Source: Porphyra umbilicalis (taxonomy: Eukaryota > Rhodophyta > Bangiophyceae > Bangiales > Bangiaceae). Taken from it: 64,000 nt of DNA. The stretch's first letter is position 1; each line of letters opens with the position of its first letter. Under the pieces are notes generated by a model. The model did no database searches and had not been told where the DNA came from. It saw nothing but the letters and a program-made list of their open reading frames with translations. The stretch covers positions 310,001-374,000 of the forward strand of contig KV918789.1 in assembly GCA_002049455.2 (NCBI GenBank), written 5' to 3'. Made by a program: the position numbers and the translations under genes. This document shows positions 42,519 through 53,060 of this stretch, one piece after another.

Positions 42519-42560
42519 GAAAGGTTTTTTTTTCATCCCTCTTCGGGTTTTTTTTTTCCT
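42519..42560 (+). terminator. T-tract / CCC-GGG motif downstream of the SANT-like gene
   Basis: AAAGG, nine Ts, CATCCC-TCTT-GGG, ten Ts, then CC; it starts 64 nt after the stop codon. It matches the motif after the degraded copy. Confidence 0.5.
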
Positions 42561-42959
42561 ACACTTGTGTCCACGCCCATCTCGGTGCACACTGTTGGCA
42601 GTGACGCAGCGCACGCATCGGGGCGGCGGCGTCAGAGCCATCCGCAGCCGCGTCCCCCACTAGCTTCAAGCCGGGCGCGTCACAGAGTTGGTCCCCCCTA
42701 ACCCACCATTGCCCGCCTTTCTCCCCTCCGCACGTCGTACCCCGTCCGCCTTGCCACCGACAGCGTCACCACACAACGGTGGCGCCAACAACAGCTGTTG
42801 CTGCAGCGGCGGCAGCCCACGCGGTCCTCGCCGCCAGTACTACAGGAGGGCCCGACAGAGCGGTAAAAAACTCTGTTCCGCAGAGCAGCTGTCTGAGGAC
42901 CATCACCCCCCCGCCTGTCCGCCCGCCGAGCGGGTGCCGGCCGCCACGGCCGCTCCGCC

Positions 42960-43405
42960 CGGCGGCACCATCCAGGCTGCCCGCCGTGCTGAGGGCGCGC
43001 CGCCCAGGCAGGCTGCCCGCCGCGGGAGCGTGCCGCTTAGCCAGGGCGCCCGCCGCGCGAGGGCGCCGCCCAGCCAGTGCGGCCGCCACGGGAGCGCGCC
43101 ACCTAGCGAGGCTGCCCGCCGTGCCGAGGGGGCGCCGCCCAGGCAGGGCGCGTGCCGCAGGCGAGCACCAGCCAGCCGGGCTGCCCGCCGTGCCCGGGCG
43201 CGCCGCCCACCGAGGCTGCCCGCCGTGCGGGGGCGCGCCGCCTACCGACGCTGCCCGCCGCGCGGGGGCGAGGCGCCCCACCAGACTGCCCGCCGTGCCG
43301 CGAGCGCGCCACCCAGCCAGGGCGCCAGCCGCGAGAGCGCGCCGCCTAGCCAGGCTGGCCGCCGTTCCGGGGGCGCGCCACCCAGCCAGGGCGCCTGCCG
43401 TGCGG
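42960..43405. repeat. 33-36-bp GC minisatellite, about 13 units
   Basis: The unit resembles AGGCTGCCCGCCGTGCCGAG plus GGCGCGCCGCCCAGCC. On the minus strand it reads Gly/Ala/Trp/Arg-rich repeats, reminiscent of the transposase tail of the first Harbinger element. Confidence 0.8.
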
Positions 43406-44165
43406 ACCTTCACCGTCGCCGACGGTTACTGAGGCTGTCGCCGCGGGCGCGGCCGTGCGCCGCCAACAGCACGCGTGCCGCATCGGAACGAGTTTGTGCC
43501 GCATCGGAACGCGTTTTGTTCGGCCAGCCTAGAATCCCAAAGATCGAACATCATTTATCAGCGTGGGCTTTCAACTTTGAACCAAACTGAATCCGCATTC
43601 TTTGAGCGCAACGCTTCTTGTTTCGGGAGTGTTGGGATCAGTCGAACGATGCGGTAGATGAATGGCCCCGCATGACCCATGCCAGGCCTGTGTCGTGTGC
43701 ACAGAGTTCAATGTGCCAGAATACGTACATATCCCTACACATCTCATATCGTACTTTTCGAGCGGGGGGCACCAAGCAAGCTTGTTGATGGTGCCCAGAA
43801 TGGTAACGTTCATGCATCACTTATCGAAATAAAGTACCACCCAACTAGATTCATTTCCAAATTTTGTGAGTTCGCTATTGCGTGTCTTGTGATCATGTTG
43901 TGTGCCTGTCGCATGCTCATTTCCTGAGTCTCGTGTGGATCCTGGCATGGCAAGAGATCCGTTATTTGACACCGAACTTGCATATCTGTTAAGCCTAACA
44001 GAAAGGGACGCAAGAAAACAGGCTGATGCTGGCATTACTCACTGTCCAATCGCATGCGAGAATCGTACGCTGTAGCCAATGGAGTGCGGAAATTCTAAAG
44101 CATACAGTTCCAGGGCAGGCCAAACAGGCAGGCTCCGCCGCCCGTCCCCGCTGCGCCACGGGCCA
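43406..44165. other. AT-richer spacer; no gene seen
   Basis: CCAAT/ATTGG words occur near 44047 and 44077. No coding signal. Confidence 0.5.
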
Positions 44166-45547
44166 ACTAGGGTGGCGGCGCGGGGGAGATTTGATCCCCT
44201 GTACGCCGTCTAACCTCGGTGCGGCCACCACCGCCACCCTGTGTCGGGTGGCGCCATCGCCTCTCGCTGGCGGTCCCGACCCCACCGGTGGCCTCCCACC
44301 GACGCCATTCCCCCCCCAACCGCCACGCCCCGCACCCGCACGAGCCTCTCCGTCGTGGCCACCGCCCTGCCGGCAAGTTCTCTGCTGCTACCCCGCCCCC
44401 GACGGCGGTACCCTCTGCGTCCGCGATGCCTTTTGCCGCCGCACATTCGGCAGCGGCGGCGGCGCGCGCCGCCCTCCTCCCGACCATGGCGCCGGTGTTG
44501 AGGGCACCGGCGACGAGCGGCTCGGCGACGGCGGCGGTGGCGGCGGTTGTGGCGGTCGCGGCGCCGCAAGCGCCGACATAGGCGATGCCGTTGCCGGGGG
44601 TGCCGCTGCCGTTGGACGCTGCTGCCGGCATCTCAACCGCCGACCCCGCATCGTCGGTGGCGGTGGCGGCAGCGGCGGCGGCGGTACCTTGTCGGTTGGG
44701 GCGGGCCCACCCCCCACCCCCCCGGCCGCACCCCTCATCGCGCGGGGGGCATTGTCGGGGTACCCCCCCCCCCCCCACCTCCCCCGCCGCTCGCCGCCGC
44801 CATCGCGTCGCGCCTCGCGGGGCGGCTGCCGGCCCACGTGGGCGAGTTTGTGCGCGCCGCGGCGGGGGCAGGGGAGGGGTGGCGCGTGGCCACCGCAAGT
44901 GCGGCGGTGGTGGCCGCCGCGCGCGACAACGATGCGGCCATCCCCGGCCTCCGCCACGGTCTCGCGTGGGCAGGCGCCGGCGGACCCGCCGCCCACCGCG
45001 CCGCCGTCGACGGGGTGCACGCGTCGGCGCTCGCGAAGGTGGTGCGGCGCAGGGGGTGCGAGGGGCCGCCCCGCCGGGCGCCGCCGCGTCCGAGGCCCTG
45101 CCGACCCGGCAGCAGGGGGGGCGGGGGAGGGCGTGTCTTCCGCAGCGGCGATGGTTCTCGTGCCGCTCGTGGGTTTCGGGGGGGGGGTGGACCCCGCCCC
45201 CCCCCCCCGCCGCCCACGAACGGCACGACTCGGGTGGCCGCCTCGGCGGCGATGGCGGCGGCGACCGCCCCCGGCGCCGGCAGCAGCACGACGGCTGCGC
45301 GCAAGACGGCGGCCGCCCGCCGCCGCACCGGCCCGCCGACCGGCGCCGCTTGGACGGCGGTGCGGAAAGCGGCCGCCGCGAGCGCCGTGCCGCCTACCAC
45401 GTCGCGGGGGAAGAGGCAGGTGGCAGGCCCGCCGGCGGAGCCGCCACCCCCAGCACGGCAGCCACCGCCCCCACCGCCCGTCGCGCCGTCGCCGACGGCC
45501 GCCCGGCTCACTCGACGCTGGCCCGCTTTGACTTGGTGCCCCCGTAA
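44166..45547 (+). other. Ala/Pro/Gly-rich coding-like block, unresolved
   Basis: All frames are rich in Ala, Arg or Pro. The best protein-like stretches on the + strand lie in different frames (ALLPTMAPVLRAPATSGS; VATASAAVVAAARDNDAAIP; a terminus STLARFDLVPP). A decayed host gene is possible. An AATAAA lies at 45681 downstream on the same strand. I cannot name a product. Confidence 0.3.
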
Positions 45548-45718
45548 GGGGGCGGTGTCAAGGGTTGATGGGGGAGTCGACCTGTTTGTTCTTTTTTTTT
45601 CTCTTGCGCAACGTTTCCCACTTTCTTTCCCGTCTCCATCCGGCACACAAGCAAGGCCACTCGCAGCAGTGAATGACGGTAATAAACTGTAGGCAGGCCC
45701 CTCATACAACAGATAAAT

Positions 45719-46126
45719 CTACGCCCGCTCACCGCGGATGCGGCGAGCAAGCTGGATGTCCTTCGAAATGACAGTGACGCGCTTCGCGTGGACAGCGCAC
45801 AGTTGCGCGTCTTGAAAAAGCCCGACGAGGTACGCCTCGGCCGCCTCCTGCAGCGCGAGGACGGCGGACGCCTGGAAGCGCGGTGCGTTCGTGTACTCTT
45901 GCGCGACTTCGCGCACAAGTGGCTGAAAGGGGAGCTTGCTGAGCAGCAGCTCCCCCGAGCGCTGAAACTTGCGAATGTCGCGCAGGGCGACCGTGCCAGG
46001 CAGGTAGCGGCGCTTGACCGCGGGCTTGCAACCGGCCTTGGTCGCCCGCCGCGCGGCAACCCGCGACAGACCAGCCGGCGCCTTGCCGCCAGTAGACCGC
46101 CGTGCCGTCTGCTTCGTCCGCGCCAT
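45719..46126 (-). CDS. Histone H3 variant (135 residues including Met)
   Basis: An intact, intronless gene. The tail starts [16 protein letters not shown], keeping K4 and K14 but with Arg at position 9. From residue 17 to 39 the tail diverges ([17 protein letters not shown]) and is one residue shorter than usual. The histone fold is complete: [34 protein letters not shown], the alpha-2 helix [14 protein letters not shown], and [14 protein letters not shown] at the end. Arg replaces K56 and Thr replaces K79; K122 is kept. Loop 1 is not lengthened as in most CenH3 proteins. I see no histone 3' stem-loop. This is an H3 variant and not the bulk replication-type H3. Confidence 0.93.
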   Translation of the reverse strand: MARTKQTARRSTGGKAPAGLSRVAARRATKAGCKPAVKRRYLPGTVALRDIRKFQRSGELLLSKLPFQPLVREVAQEYTNAPRFQASAVLALQEAAEAYLVGLFQDAQLCAVHAKRVTVISKDIQLARRIRGERA

Positions 46127-47280
46127 TGCGGCGGGAGGGAGGGGCAGTGGCAGGAGCAGATGGGGGCGGAGTTGGGGGCACACGACGAGGAGAGTGGGGA
46201 GTGAGGTGCGGTGGGCAGAGCCGTGCGCGGAGGCGAGAGCGTTGGTGCAAGCCAAGTCACAGTGGGCGCGGCAGGGGCAGGCCGTGACACGGACCAAGGC
46301 TGGCGGGGGAACGGGGGGGGGGGGGGGGGGGGGTAGGCTTACGTGAGAAGCTGTGCGACAGGGCGACGCAGACAAGACTAGGATGGCCTCCTTCTTGTAG
46401 CAGCCATAGGCCTGCGGTTTACGCCGTAGATCGCTTGCACGCCCAGCGCCTCTCACAGCCCCCCGGGGCAGGTCCCGAAGTGCATCGCTCCGCGAGCTGG
46501 ATGCATCGAGGGAACCCTTTTCAGCGGGGTACTGAGCTCGCAGAGTCATGCAATCCCAGCGCCTTGGGCTCTTCGTAACTGTGTGGAAGTGCTTGGTTGG
46601 CACCCTCAGCCGGACTGTTTCCCTGCCGAAGTGCGCATTGCATCGGCAGACAAAGGGCTGCTGATCCGACGGGCCGCGCCAGTCACGTCCTGTTGACGAT
46701 GACGCCCCCCTCTGTGCGGCTCCAATGGCCTTGCCTCGTCCTGCGCACCACCGTCCATGCCCCCAGATCTCCGGCTCACGGCCTCACAACAAAGGCGTGC
46801 AGATCCCCACCTCCTGGCCTCAGAGCAAGCAGCGAATTTCTAGTGACCAAATGTCTGCAGGTCCCGTCCCGCTTCGTTTGCGCAGGGGCTCCTGCCCACG
46901 ACCATCCATTGGATGCTGACGACTTGAACAGCATCACCAGGACAAACGATGTGACTTAAAATCGTGATTAAGGGACTACGCGAAAGAAAGCCTTGCACTG
47001 ATTTACCAAACCAAGTGTGCTGATTGGTTCTTGACGTTATTGAAGCGATCACGGAAGGGGATCTACACTCGTGGTTTTGGGCTCTGTTCAGACATGGACG
47101 CTTTTGATTGGACCGGGTCCGTCTCGGGACACATTGGAGAACGAACATTTGGATTCGTCCCGAGACCTGCTTTTCGTAAAGACAAAAAGTTTTTTGATAT
47201 TACGTGCAGGCAGAAATGTTTATTAATTAACGCAATTTCGGGCGGAAGGCGTTCCCTGCGGCCAAAGAGCTATGGCGCAC
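46127..47280. other. Upstream of H3 and AT-richer spacer; no gene seen
   Basis: A G-run at 46310-46333 lies upstream of the H3 start. From 46600 to 47280 only spacer is visible, with ATTGG words at 47024 and 47107. Confidence 0.5.
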
Positions 47281-47780
47281 GAGCCTGACGCGCTGCCGCC
47301 CGCCCGACTTAGCAGAAGGTCGCAGGTGCGGCCGCCTGCGACGCGTCCGCCTCCGCGGCGCGTCCCAGCTGATTGCGATGGACGGCGGCTGCGGCGGCCA
47401 CCGGCCCCTGTGGCGGGCGTCTACCGCTGTGTTACTGCTCCAGGCGACGGCGTCCGTCACGGCGTCCGTCACGGCTGCCGCGGCTGCCGCCCCAACGAGC
47501 CGCTGCCGCCGCCACCGCCGCGGAGCGACCGCTCGGAGCCACCGCCACCTGCGTCTACAACAACCGCCGCCGCTGACCGCCCGCCGCCTCCAACGCGGCG
47601 CGGCGGCGGCCCACAGCTGGCTGGGCACGGCGGGCGCGCCGTTGGCGCCGCGAACCGCGAACCGCACTGCCCCCCCCCACCCGGCACGCGGCCCACCGCC
47701 CCCACGACGCCATCCTTCGCACCGGCCGGCACCAATGACCCCGCCGCACAACGCCACCGCCGCCAAAGATGTGCCGGCCG
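47281..47780. other. GC-rich sequence 3' of the Pro/Arg-rich frame; no gene recognised
   Basis: Ala/Pro/Arg-rich frames overlap on both strands with no motif. Confidence 0.4.
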
Positions 47781-49829
47781 TCAGCGGCCTGGGAGCGGCA
47801 AGCTGGCCGTTGGGGCCGCCTGCCGCCAAGAAGGAACCAGAAATTCACCTAGGGCAGGACCGCCGACGAGCGGCGACGGCGTCGGCTGTGGCAGCGGCCG
47901 CTGAGGAGGAAGGGGGCCCGCCACCATCCCCGCCTCCACCGGCGGCCGCTGCACCCCCTCCATGTCCGACCCTGCCTGGGTCGGCGGGTGGTGCACGCCC
48001 TTCATCGCCGACTCCGCTTCCGCCGCCGCGGCCGCCGTCGGCGGCCGCGTCTCCGGCTGTGTTACCAGATCCACTCCCGTGAGCGGCCGCTGAGGTGGCC
48101 GCTCCGTGACCTGATCGGCTGTGCGACGCGGCGCTGCGGGACTGTGTGTCGCCGCCATCGCCTCGTGCAGCGTCAGAGGCCGGTAGACCTGCGGTGGCTG
48201 CAGCGACAGCCTGTTCAGCCCCGCGCACCTCTGAAACCCCTGCACCGCGGCCGCCGGGAGGGCGGCGCCCTCCGAGTGCTCCGCGCCTGCCCGCCTCGCG
48301 GCCGCGGACTGCAAGCCCGGCATCGGCGCCGAGGGTAGCATCTCCGACACTGCGTTCACCGCGTCCGCCGGCGCCGATTGGTCCGCCGAGTGCATGTCCA
48401 CGTCCGCGGCCTCGCCCAAGCCCCGTTGACCCCCCCGGGACGAGGGTGTATCAGCGGTTTGCGACGCTGCGGCTTGCAGGGGCCTCGATATCTTCGTCAG
48501 CGCGTCGGTCTGCGGCCGTGGCGGCGGCGTCGGGGGCCACCCAATCGGCGGCCCTGCCGGCCGCGGCCGAGGAGGCCGCAGGTGACCTTGTCTCATCTGC
48601 TGCCGCCCGTGCCGCCGCGCCTCCCACCAATTGCTCTCCTCCAGCGAGTCCGGACTGCCCTCCCGCAGCAGCCATCGAGCCGTCCGGTCCCCGTTGTGCG
48701 CTCTGAGGGCAAGTTCCTGCAGCTCCCGCAGTTCCCCCGCGGCCACCGGTGCAGTTGGTGGCCGTGCTCGCTCCGAGAGACTTTGCGGACTGGATGGTCC
48801 GACAGGAGGCCACGTCGGCGCAGGTGGTCCTTGACGCGGCGGGCTCAGGGGACTCGGCGGCTGCTGGGGCGACGGCCGCCGGGTTGCAGAGGGTGGACCT
48901 TGACCGAGTGGGCTTGGCGGCCGCGCCGGGGGCGGCCGCCAGGCGGACCCAGATGCGCCTTGACGAGGGGGGCTCCCCGGACCCGATGGTGACGGCGGGA
49001 CTTCGGTACGGGGCGCGCTTGCTCGAGGTGGGCTCGCCGGTGGCTGCCAGCCTCGCGACGGCTGGCATGCACGAGTGGGGCTCGGCAGCCGCGCGGGCGC
49101 CGGCCGCCGATTAGGGGGACGCAGGCCTTGACGAAGCGGGTTCGGCGGCCGCTGCGGCGACGGCCGCTGTGGCGGCGGCCGCCAGTCGGAAGATTTCAAG
49201 CCTTGACGGGGCGGGCTCGGCGGCCGACACGGGCCCGGCCGCCAATCGGGGGGACGCAGGCCTGGACGGGGCGGGCTTGGCGGCCGACACGGTCCCGGCC
49301 GCCAATCGGGGGGACGCAGGCCTTGACGGGGCGGGCTTGGCGGCCGACACGGTCCCGCCGGCCAATATGGGGAACGCAGGTCTTGACAAAGCGGGCTCGG
49401 CGGCCGCTGCGGCGGCGGCCGCCAGTCGGAAGAGCGCGGGCCTTGGCGGTGCGGACTTGGCGGCCGGCACGGTCCCGGCCGCCTGTCCCGGGGACCCGGG
49501 CCTTGACGGGATGGGCTGGGCGACCGCGTCGGCGGCGGACGCCACGCGGAGGGACGCGGGTCTTGACGATGCGGGCACGGCGGTCGTGACGGCAGTGGAC
49601 CGAGGCAAGGAGGGTGTACAGCTTGAGGTGGCGGCGCCTTGGCCCCAGCTGCTCGTGGTGGAGCCTCTGAAATGGGCCGAGTGCGCGCCGCCCACGGACA
49701 CGGGCAGGATGGCGCGCACAGGGGATGATCGTCACCGACGCCCAGCGTGCGTCGGCACATGCGGCAGAACTGCGGCAGACCGCGCCGACGCTCCGTTTTT
49801 GAGATCGGACGCGGCGCGGGAAGAACCAT
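47781..49829 (-). CDS. Pro/Arg-rich repeat protein with N-terminal Cys/His motif (682 codons)
   Basis: Near residue 22 the frame has FCRMCRRTLGVGDDHPLC, a C-x2-C-x9-H-x2-C arrangement likely to bind zinc. Residues about 70-320 are tandem repeats (WRPGPCRPPSPPRQGLR type) encoded by a 60-bp array. A segment near 360-420 has ordinary composition (LRELQELALRAHNGDRTARW, SLEESNWWEARRHGRQQM). The tail is Pro/Ala-rich. Short Cys/His motifs at the N-terminus are common in Gag-like proteins of retroelements, so this could be such a protein, but no polymerase is nearby. Uninterrupted in this frame. Confidence 0.45.
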   Translation of the reverse strand: MVLPAPRPISKTERRRGLPQFCRMCRRTLGVGDDHPLCAPSCPCPWAARTRPISEAPPRAAGAKAPPPQAVHPPCLGPLPSRPPCPHRQDPRPSAWRPPPTRSPSPSRQGPGPRDRRPGPCRPPSPHRQGPRSSDWRPPPQRPPSPLCQDLRSPYWPAGPCRPPSPPRQGLRPPDWRPGPCRPPSPPRPGLRPPDWRPGPCRPPSPPRQGLKSSDWRPPPQRPSPQRPPNPLRQGLRPPNRRPAPARLPSPTRACQPSRGWQPPASPPRASAPRTEVPPSPSGPGSPPRQGASGSAWRPPPARPPSPLGQGPPSATRRPSPQQPPSPLSPPRQGPPAPTWPPVGPSSPQSLSERARPPTAPVAAGELRELQELALRAHNGDRTARWLLREGSPDSLEESNWWEARRHGRQQMRQGHLRPPRPRPAGPPIGWPPTPPPRPQTDALTKISRPLQAAASQTADTPSSRGGQRGLGEAADVDMHSADQSAPADAVNAVSEMLPSAPMPGLQSAAARRAGAEHSEGAALPAAAVQGFQRCAGLNRLSLQPPQVYRPLTLHEAMAATHSPAAPRRTADQVTERPPQRPLTGVDLVTQPETRPPTAAAAAEAESAMKGVHHPPTQAGSDMEGVQRPPVEAGMVAGPLPPQRPLPQPTPSPLVGGPALGEFLVPSWRQAAPTASLPLPGR
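49125..49590. repeat. 60-bp tandem array, about eight units
   Basis: The unit contains CTTGACGGGGCGGGCTTGG and CGGCCGACACGGTCCCGGCC. The minus strand gives a 20-residue repeat of the Pro/Arg-rich protein, and the plus strand is also open. Confidence 0.85.
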
Positions 49830-51435
49830 GCTGCCGCAACGGCCGGTCCTGGCACAGTCCTACGCCTCGTCGTCAGCGAGCGAAAGGTGGCCACTTGTGC
49901 ACAGAGCGGCCTCCAAAAAGGTGAGGCACCCCGCCTCGCGCCGCATCCTCGTCCAAGAACGGTCGTGTACCAGCGGCGGGCACAGAGAACGACGGCCGCC
50001 AAGAGCAGTGCACGCGCGCACACGGTGCCGCCGCGGCCGCCAACGACAACGGCGGCCGCGAAAAAGCGCGCGGACACGCACGTCTTCCCTCCCGTGATGC
50101 AACGCGGCCGCCAACGAAGATGGCGGCCGCTACAAAGCACGCGCGCACGACGTCTCCTCTCCCGCGCTGCAACGGCGGCCGCAAGCGACGATGAAGGCCG
50201 CACGCACGCACGCGGATGCACACGGCTCCTCTCTCGGCGCCGACCGGGTCACGGCCCCGGGGCGGTTGCCCCCGGCGCTGCGACCCCGCCCAAAAATGGT
50301 CCACAAACAGAGTCTGCCCCCAACGCAAGCGACCGTCAAGACGGTCCGCGGCGCCACCACCCTGCCACTGCTAGAAGATCACAGAGGGGCCAGAAAGGCT
50401 CCACCGCGACCGTTCTCGACGGTCTCGCACGTGGCACGACCCCGCCGTACGCCCCAAAAACAGGCGGCCGCCCTCGATCGCCCCCTCGCTCGAGGGGAAT
50501 CGGGCGGACGCCTTTCTTGCCTGTCACGCTCAGGGGCCCAACAGGCCACGCCGAGCGAGTAGCTGCGCTCCACGCGTGGCCTGCTGGGCCAGCGGGCCTC
50601 GCTCAAACACCACAGAGCTCCCTGCGCCACATGCGGAGCCCGGTCGGCCGTTCACGGTGGACTTCCAATCGAGGGTGTGGCCGGGGAGTTGCACAGCGAG
50701 TATGCGTCTGACCAATGAGCATGCGGATCGCTGACACAAAATTCGGAGGGGGTCGCACGATTCTGCCGCTCCGCAAGGGACGCCATCGTACGTGGCCCCT
50801 GCCGCGTCTCGGCAGACTCGCAGGCCGGGCCGCCCGACCGCCGCAGGCGGCCGCGTGGGAGCCCGCACTGCGTCACGGTGACCGGCAGACGCCACGAGGC
50901 CGCCTCACAGGCGCTTCAGAATGCCCCAGTGTCGATCGAGGCGAAAGCGCCACCAGATTGCACGCACGCTGTACCTCTGCCGGCTGAACGGACCAATGAG
51001 AGACCTACAAATCACTGCTGTCGGTCGCGAGGTGCGACAGCGCCGCGAGATGATGCAAGACACTGCCAACGTGTCTCCGACATTTGTGCGTTTGACCTCG
51101 TCGTGTCTACTCGATCGCAAGAATTTGCAGCCATTTGGAGCCTATCGCGCTGCGTGTCTCACTTGACCGTCTTATTTGCTGACGATTGGGGTTCAGATCA
51201 GCGTGATCGCGAGGTCGATCGATGGCCTGGTTGCTTGAAATGTAGCACTGGACTGCCGGAATGTGGACATCTCACGGGAAAGCCGCTCGCAGGCTCCGGT
51301 CGACAACCCAGCAACGTCACCTTCTCCAATTCCCATACACTGCGATCTGCTGACAGAATAAAACAAGTACTCTCGATCCGAGCGGAGCGGGTTCGCAGAG
51401 CCTGCGCATATCGCTGCCGAAACGCTTTTGGCCAC
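49830..51435. other. Spacer, GC-rich then AT-richer; no gene seen
   Basis: 49830-50700 has CGGCCGC-rich words and overlapping frames without motifs. 50700-51435 is AT-richer spacer with CCAATGAG-type words (50712, 50993). Confidence 0.45.
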
Positions 51436-51510
51436 TCAGGCCCGTTCGCAGACTCGCATAACGCTGCTTCGCATAAACATAACGCCGCCCTGATTGGTCA
51501 ATCACGGATC

Positions 51511-51575
51511 CGGCGTCATATAACGTTATGACATACGCGAGCGGCTCGCGTATGTCATAACGTTATATAACGCCG
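51511..51575. repeat. 65-bp near-perfect palindrome
   Basis: Arms of 32 bp (31 matching) around a single central G, with GTTATGACATACGCGAGC and its inverse at the centre. It is subterminal in the Harbinger derivative and could extrude as a cruciform. Confidence 0.9.
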
Positions 51576-51771
51576 TACAAGTCCGATTCTGTTCGCATTT
51601 GGTGAACCGAATACTTAAGAAAATCTGTACTGGCGTCAGTTCGCGTGTCCGGTCGGACGATCCAACACCCGCCTGCGTCTGGCACGGACCCATCACACCG
51701 CTCCCCGCATCGACCACCTAACCAAACCACCACCCCAATCGTTGCTGTGCCACACTCCCATCTGATCCAGC

Positions 51772-51936
51772 ATGGCCTCTCGAGTCTCTTTAAAGCACCT
51801 CCAGGAGGAGCTGCGGCGCCGAGGCCAGCCAATTTATGGCAACAAGAACGCGTTGTTGGAGCGCTGTCGTGCGAACGGCGTCTCGTGGAAGAGTTTACCG
51901 CATCTATCACCTGCCACAACGCACGGTAGATGGTAG
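51772..51936 (+). CDS. SAP-domain protein, N-terminal remnant (54 residues)
   Basis: From the ATG at 51772 the product reads SLKHLQEELRRRGQPIYGNK and continues NALLERC. This is a complete SAP motif: helix, Gly turn, GNK, helix, at residues about 6-32. SAP domains bind AT-rich DNA. The frame runs out at a TAG (51934-51936), shortly after the junction with antisense transposase sequence near 51897. It is probably the first part of a longer DNA-binding partner protein of the parent Harbinger element, in the role the SANT-like protein plays in the larger element. Confidence 0.6.
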   Translation: MASRVSLKHLQEELRRRGQPIYGNKNALLERCRANGVSWKSLPHLSPATTHGRW

Positions 51937-52185
51937 CAGAGTGAACTCCTAGGGCGGCGCCGATGTCAATGTAGCTCCTGCCGCCAAAATATCGAAGCGC
52001 GATCGCGGTCCGTACATCGGGTGGCACGCCGAGCCGAGAAAGGCGCGGCCGCAAAGCGTTAACAAGGTCACCAAAAGCGCCAATTGGCATGCGCATAGCT
52101 CGAAGATAGTTGCACCCGTACCTTTCTTGTACATCAGCAAAAGAGACACGGGCTAGGGTGTGGTCCCAGAGAGGGAAAAAAAATC
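51890..52185 (-). pseudogene. PIF/Harbinger transposase, N-terminal remnant
   Basis: The minus strand reads PLWDHTLARVSFADVQERYG, MRMPIGAFGDLVNALRPRL, then the HTH ALRYFGGRSYIDIGAALGVH and ATIYRALWQVIDAVN. This is the standard region before the Harbinger DDE core. The core is missing: after VIDAVNSS the sequence is antisense to the SAP frame. An upstream T-run with a TGA in frame precedes the remnant. Confidence 0.7.
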
Positions 52186-52499
52186 ATCTCTGGGCATACA
52201 CGGCGCCTCCTACTGTGGTGACAATCTGACCATGGCGCAGGATGGGGGCAGGGTCCATGACGAGAACCCGCCCCACGCGTGAGAAATCTGTGAGGTCGGT
52301 GAGGAGCACGCGCGCTGGCCGAGAACGTGGCAGGGGGACGTCGACGGTGCGTCAAGGTAAGGCAGGCATGTACTTTGATATTTTGATGGTGTATTTGAAG
52401 CGAACGCTGACCGGGCCCGCATGTTTCTTTCGCAGCGTTTCGGGCGTTATACCGGCGTTATGCGAAGCGACGTTGAAGTCTGCGAACGGGCCTCATAAG

Positions 52500-52795
52500 C
52501 GCACATTGCACATCGCAAAAACATCTAGAGACCTTATAAACGCTCCGCCAACTGGCAGATGGTTGTAGAAGGAAAATGCTGTGTTCACAAGAGGCATTGG
52601 AAGAACTCTGGAGAGCGAAGCGCTGGGTACCGAATAGAACCTGGTGTCAGGATCTGTTTTTTTGCTGCAGGTTCACGGCAAGAAAAGAAGTCTTGATCCA
52701 CCATGTCCCGTTCACTCCCTCACGACAGGAAGAGTACGAAGTCTCTAACAGATCTTTTAGACCATATTTTGTCTCTCCCAGAGCCACCTGGAGGA
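52500..52795. other. Spacer; no gene seen
   Basis: Short frames only. Confidence 0.4.
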
Positions 52796-53060
52796 GCCTC
52801 TGATACGTCGACAGGGGGGGGGGGCAGCGGGGGTGGTTGAGGGGGAGGCGCTGGGGGGGCGCGGGGGGAGGCGGACGCCGACGCGCCACAGTTCGGCGCG
52901 CAGTACGCCATGGGCGCCGCCGCCGCCGCGGCCGGTTGCGCGTCGTCGCCCGTGCACGTCGTCTCCCCCCCCCCCCCCCCCCGCAGCGACAAGCACTTCG
53001 GCCTCTCTCGCCGGCAGGCCATGGCCGCCGGGGGCGGCCCTGCACACACCCATTTAAGAC
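52796..53060 (+). other. Small GC-rich coding-like island
   Basis: The plus strand reads DADAPQFGAQYAMGAAAAAA, then SDKHFGLSRRQAM after a poly-Pro run from a C-tract. It is abruptly bounded by AT-rich sequence, like a captured gene fragment. Family unknown. Confidence 0.3.

Larger units (their letters stand above)
51439..52492. mobile_element. PIF/Harbinger deletion derivative (1,054 bp)
   Basis: The tips GGCCCGTTCGCAGACT (51439-51454) and their inverse (52477-52492) are identical, with looser inverted similarity further in (GCTTCGCATAA, ATAACGCC). The 3-bp TCA is duplicated outside (51436-51438 and 52493-52495). The interior holds the start of a Harbinger transposase on the minus strand and the start of a SAP-domain gene on the plus strand, facing each other. 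That is what a deletion spanning the two 3' ends of a convergent two-gene element would leave. Confidence 0.8.

Noticed and set aside
44166-45547. Second isomerase-like gene
   Set aside because: Composition resembles the block at 32.3 kb but none of the crotonase motifs is present.
45719-46126. Centromeric H3 (CenH3) as the identity of the histone
   Set aside because: Loop 1 has canonical length and the C-terminus ARRIRGERA is canonical; only the divergent tail and AAEA in helix 2 recall CenH3.
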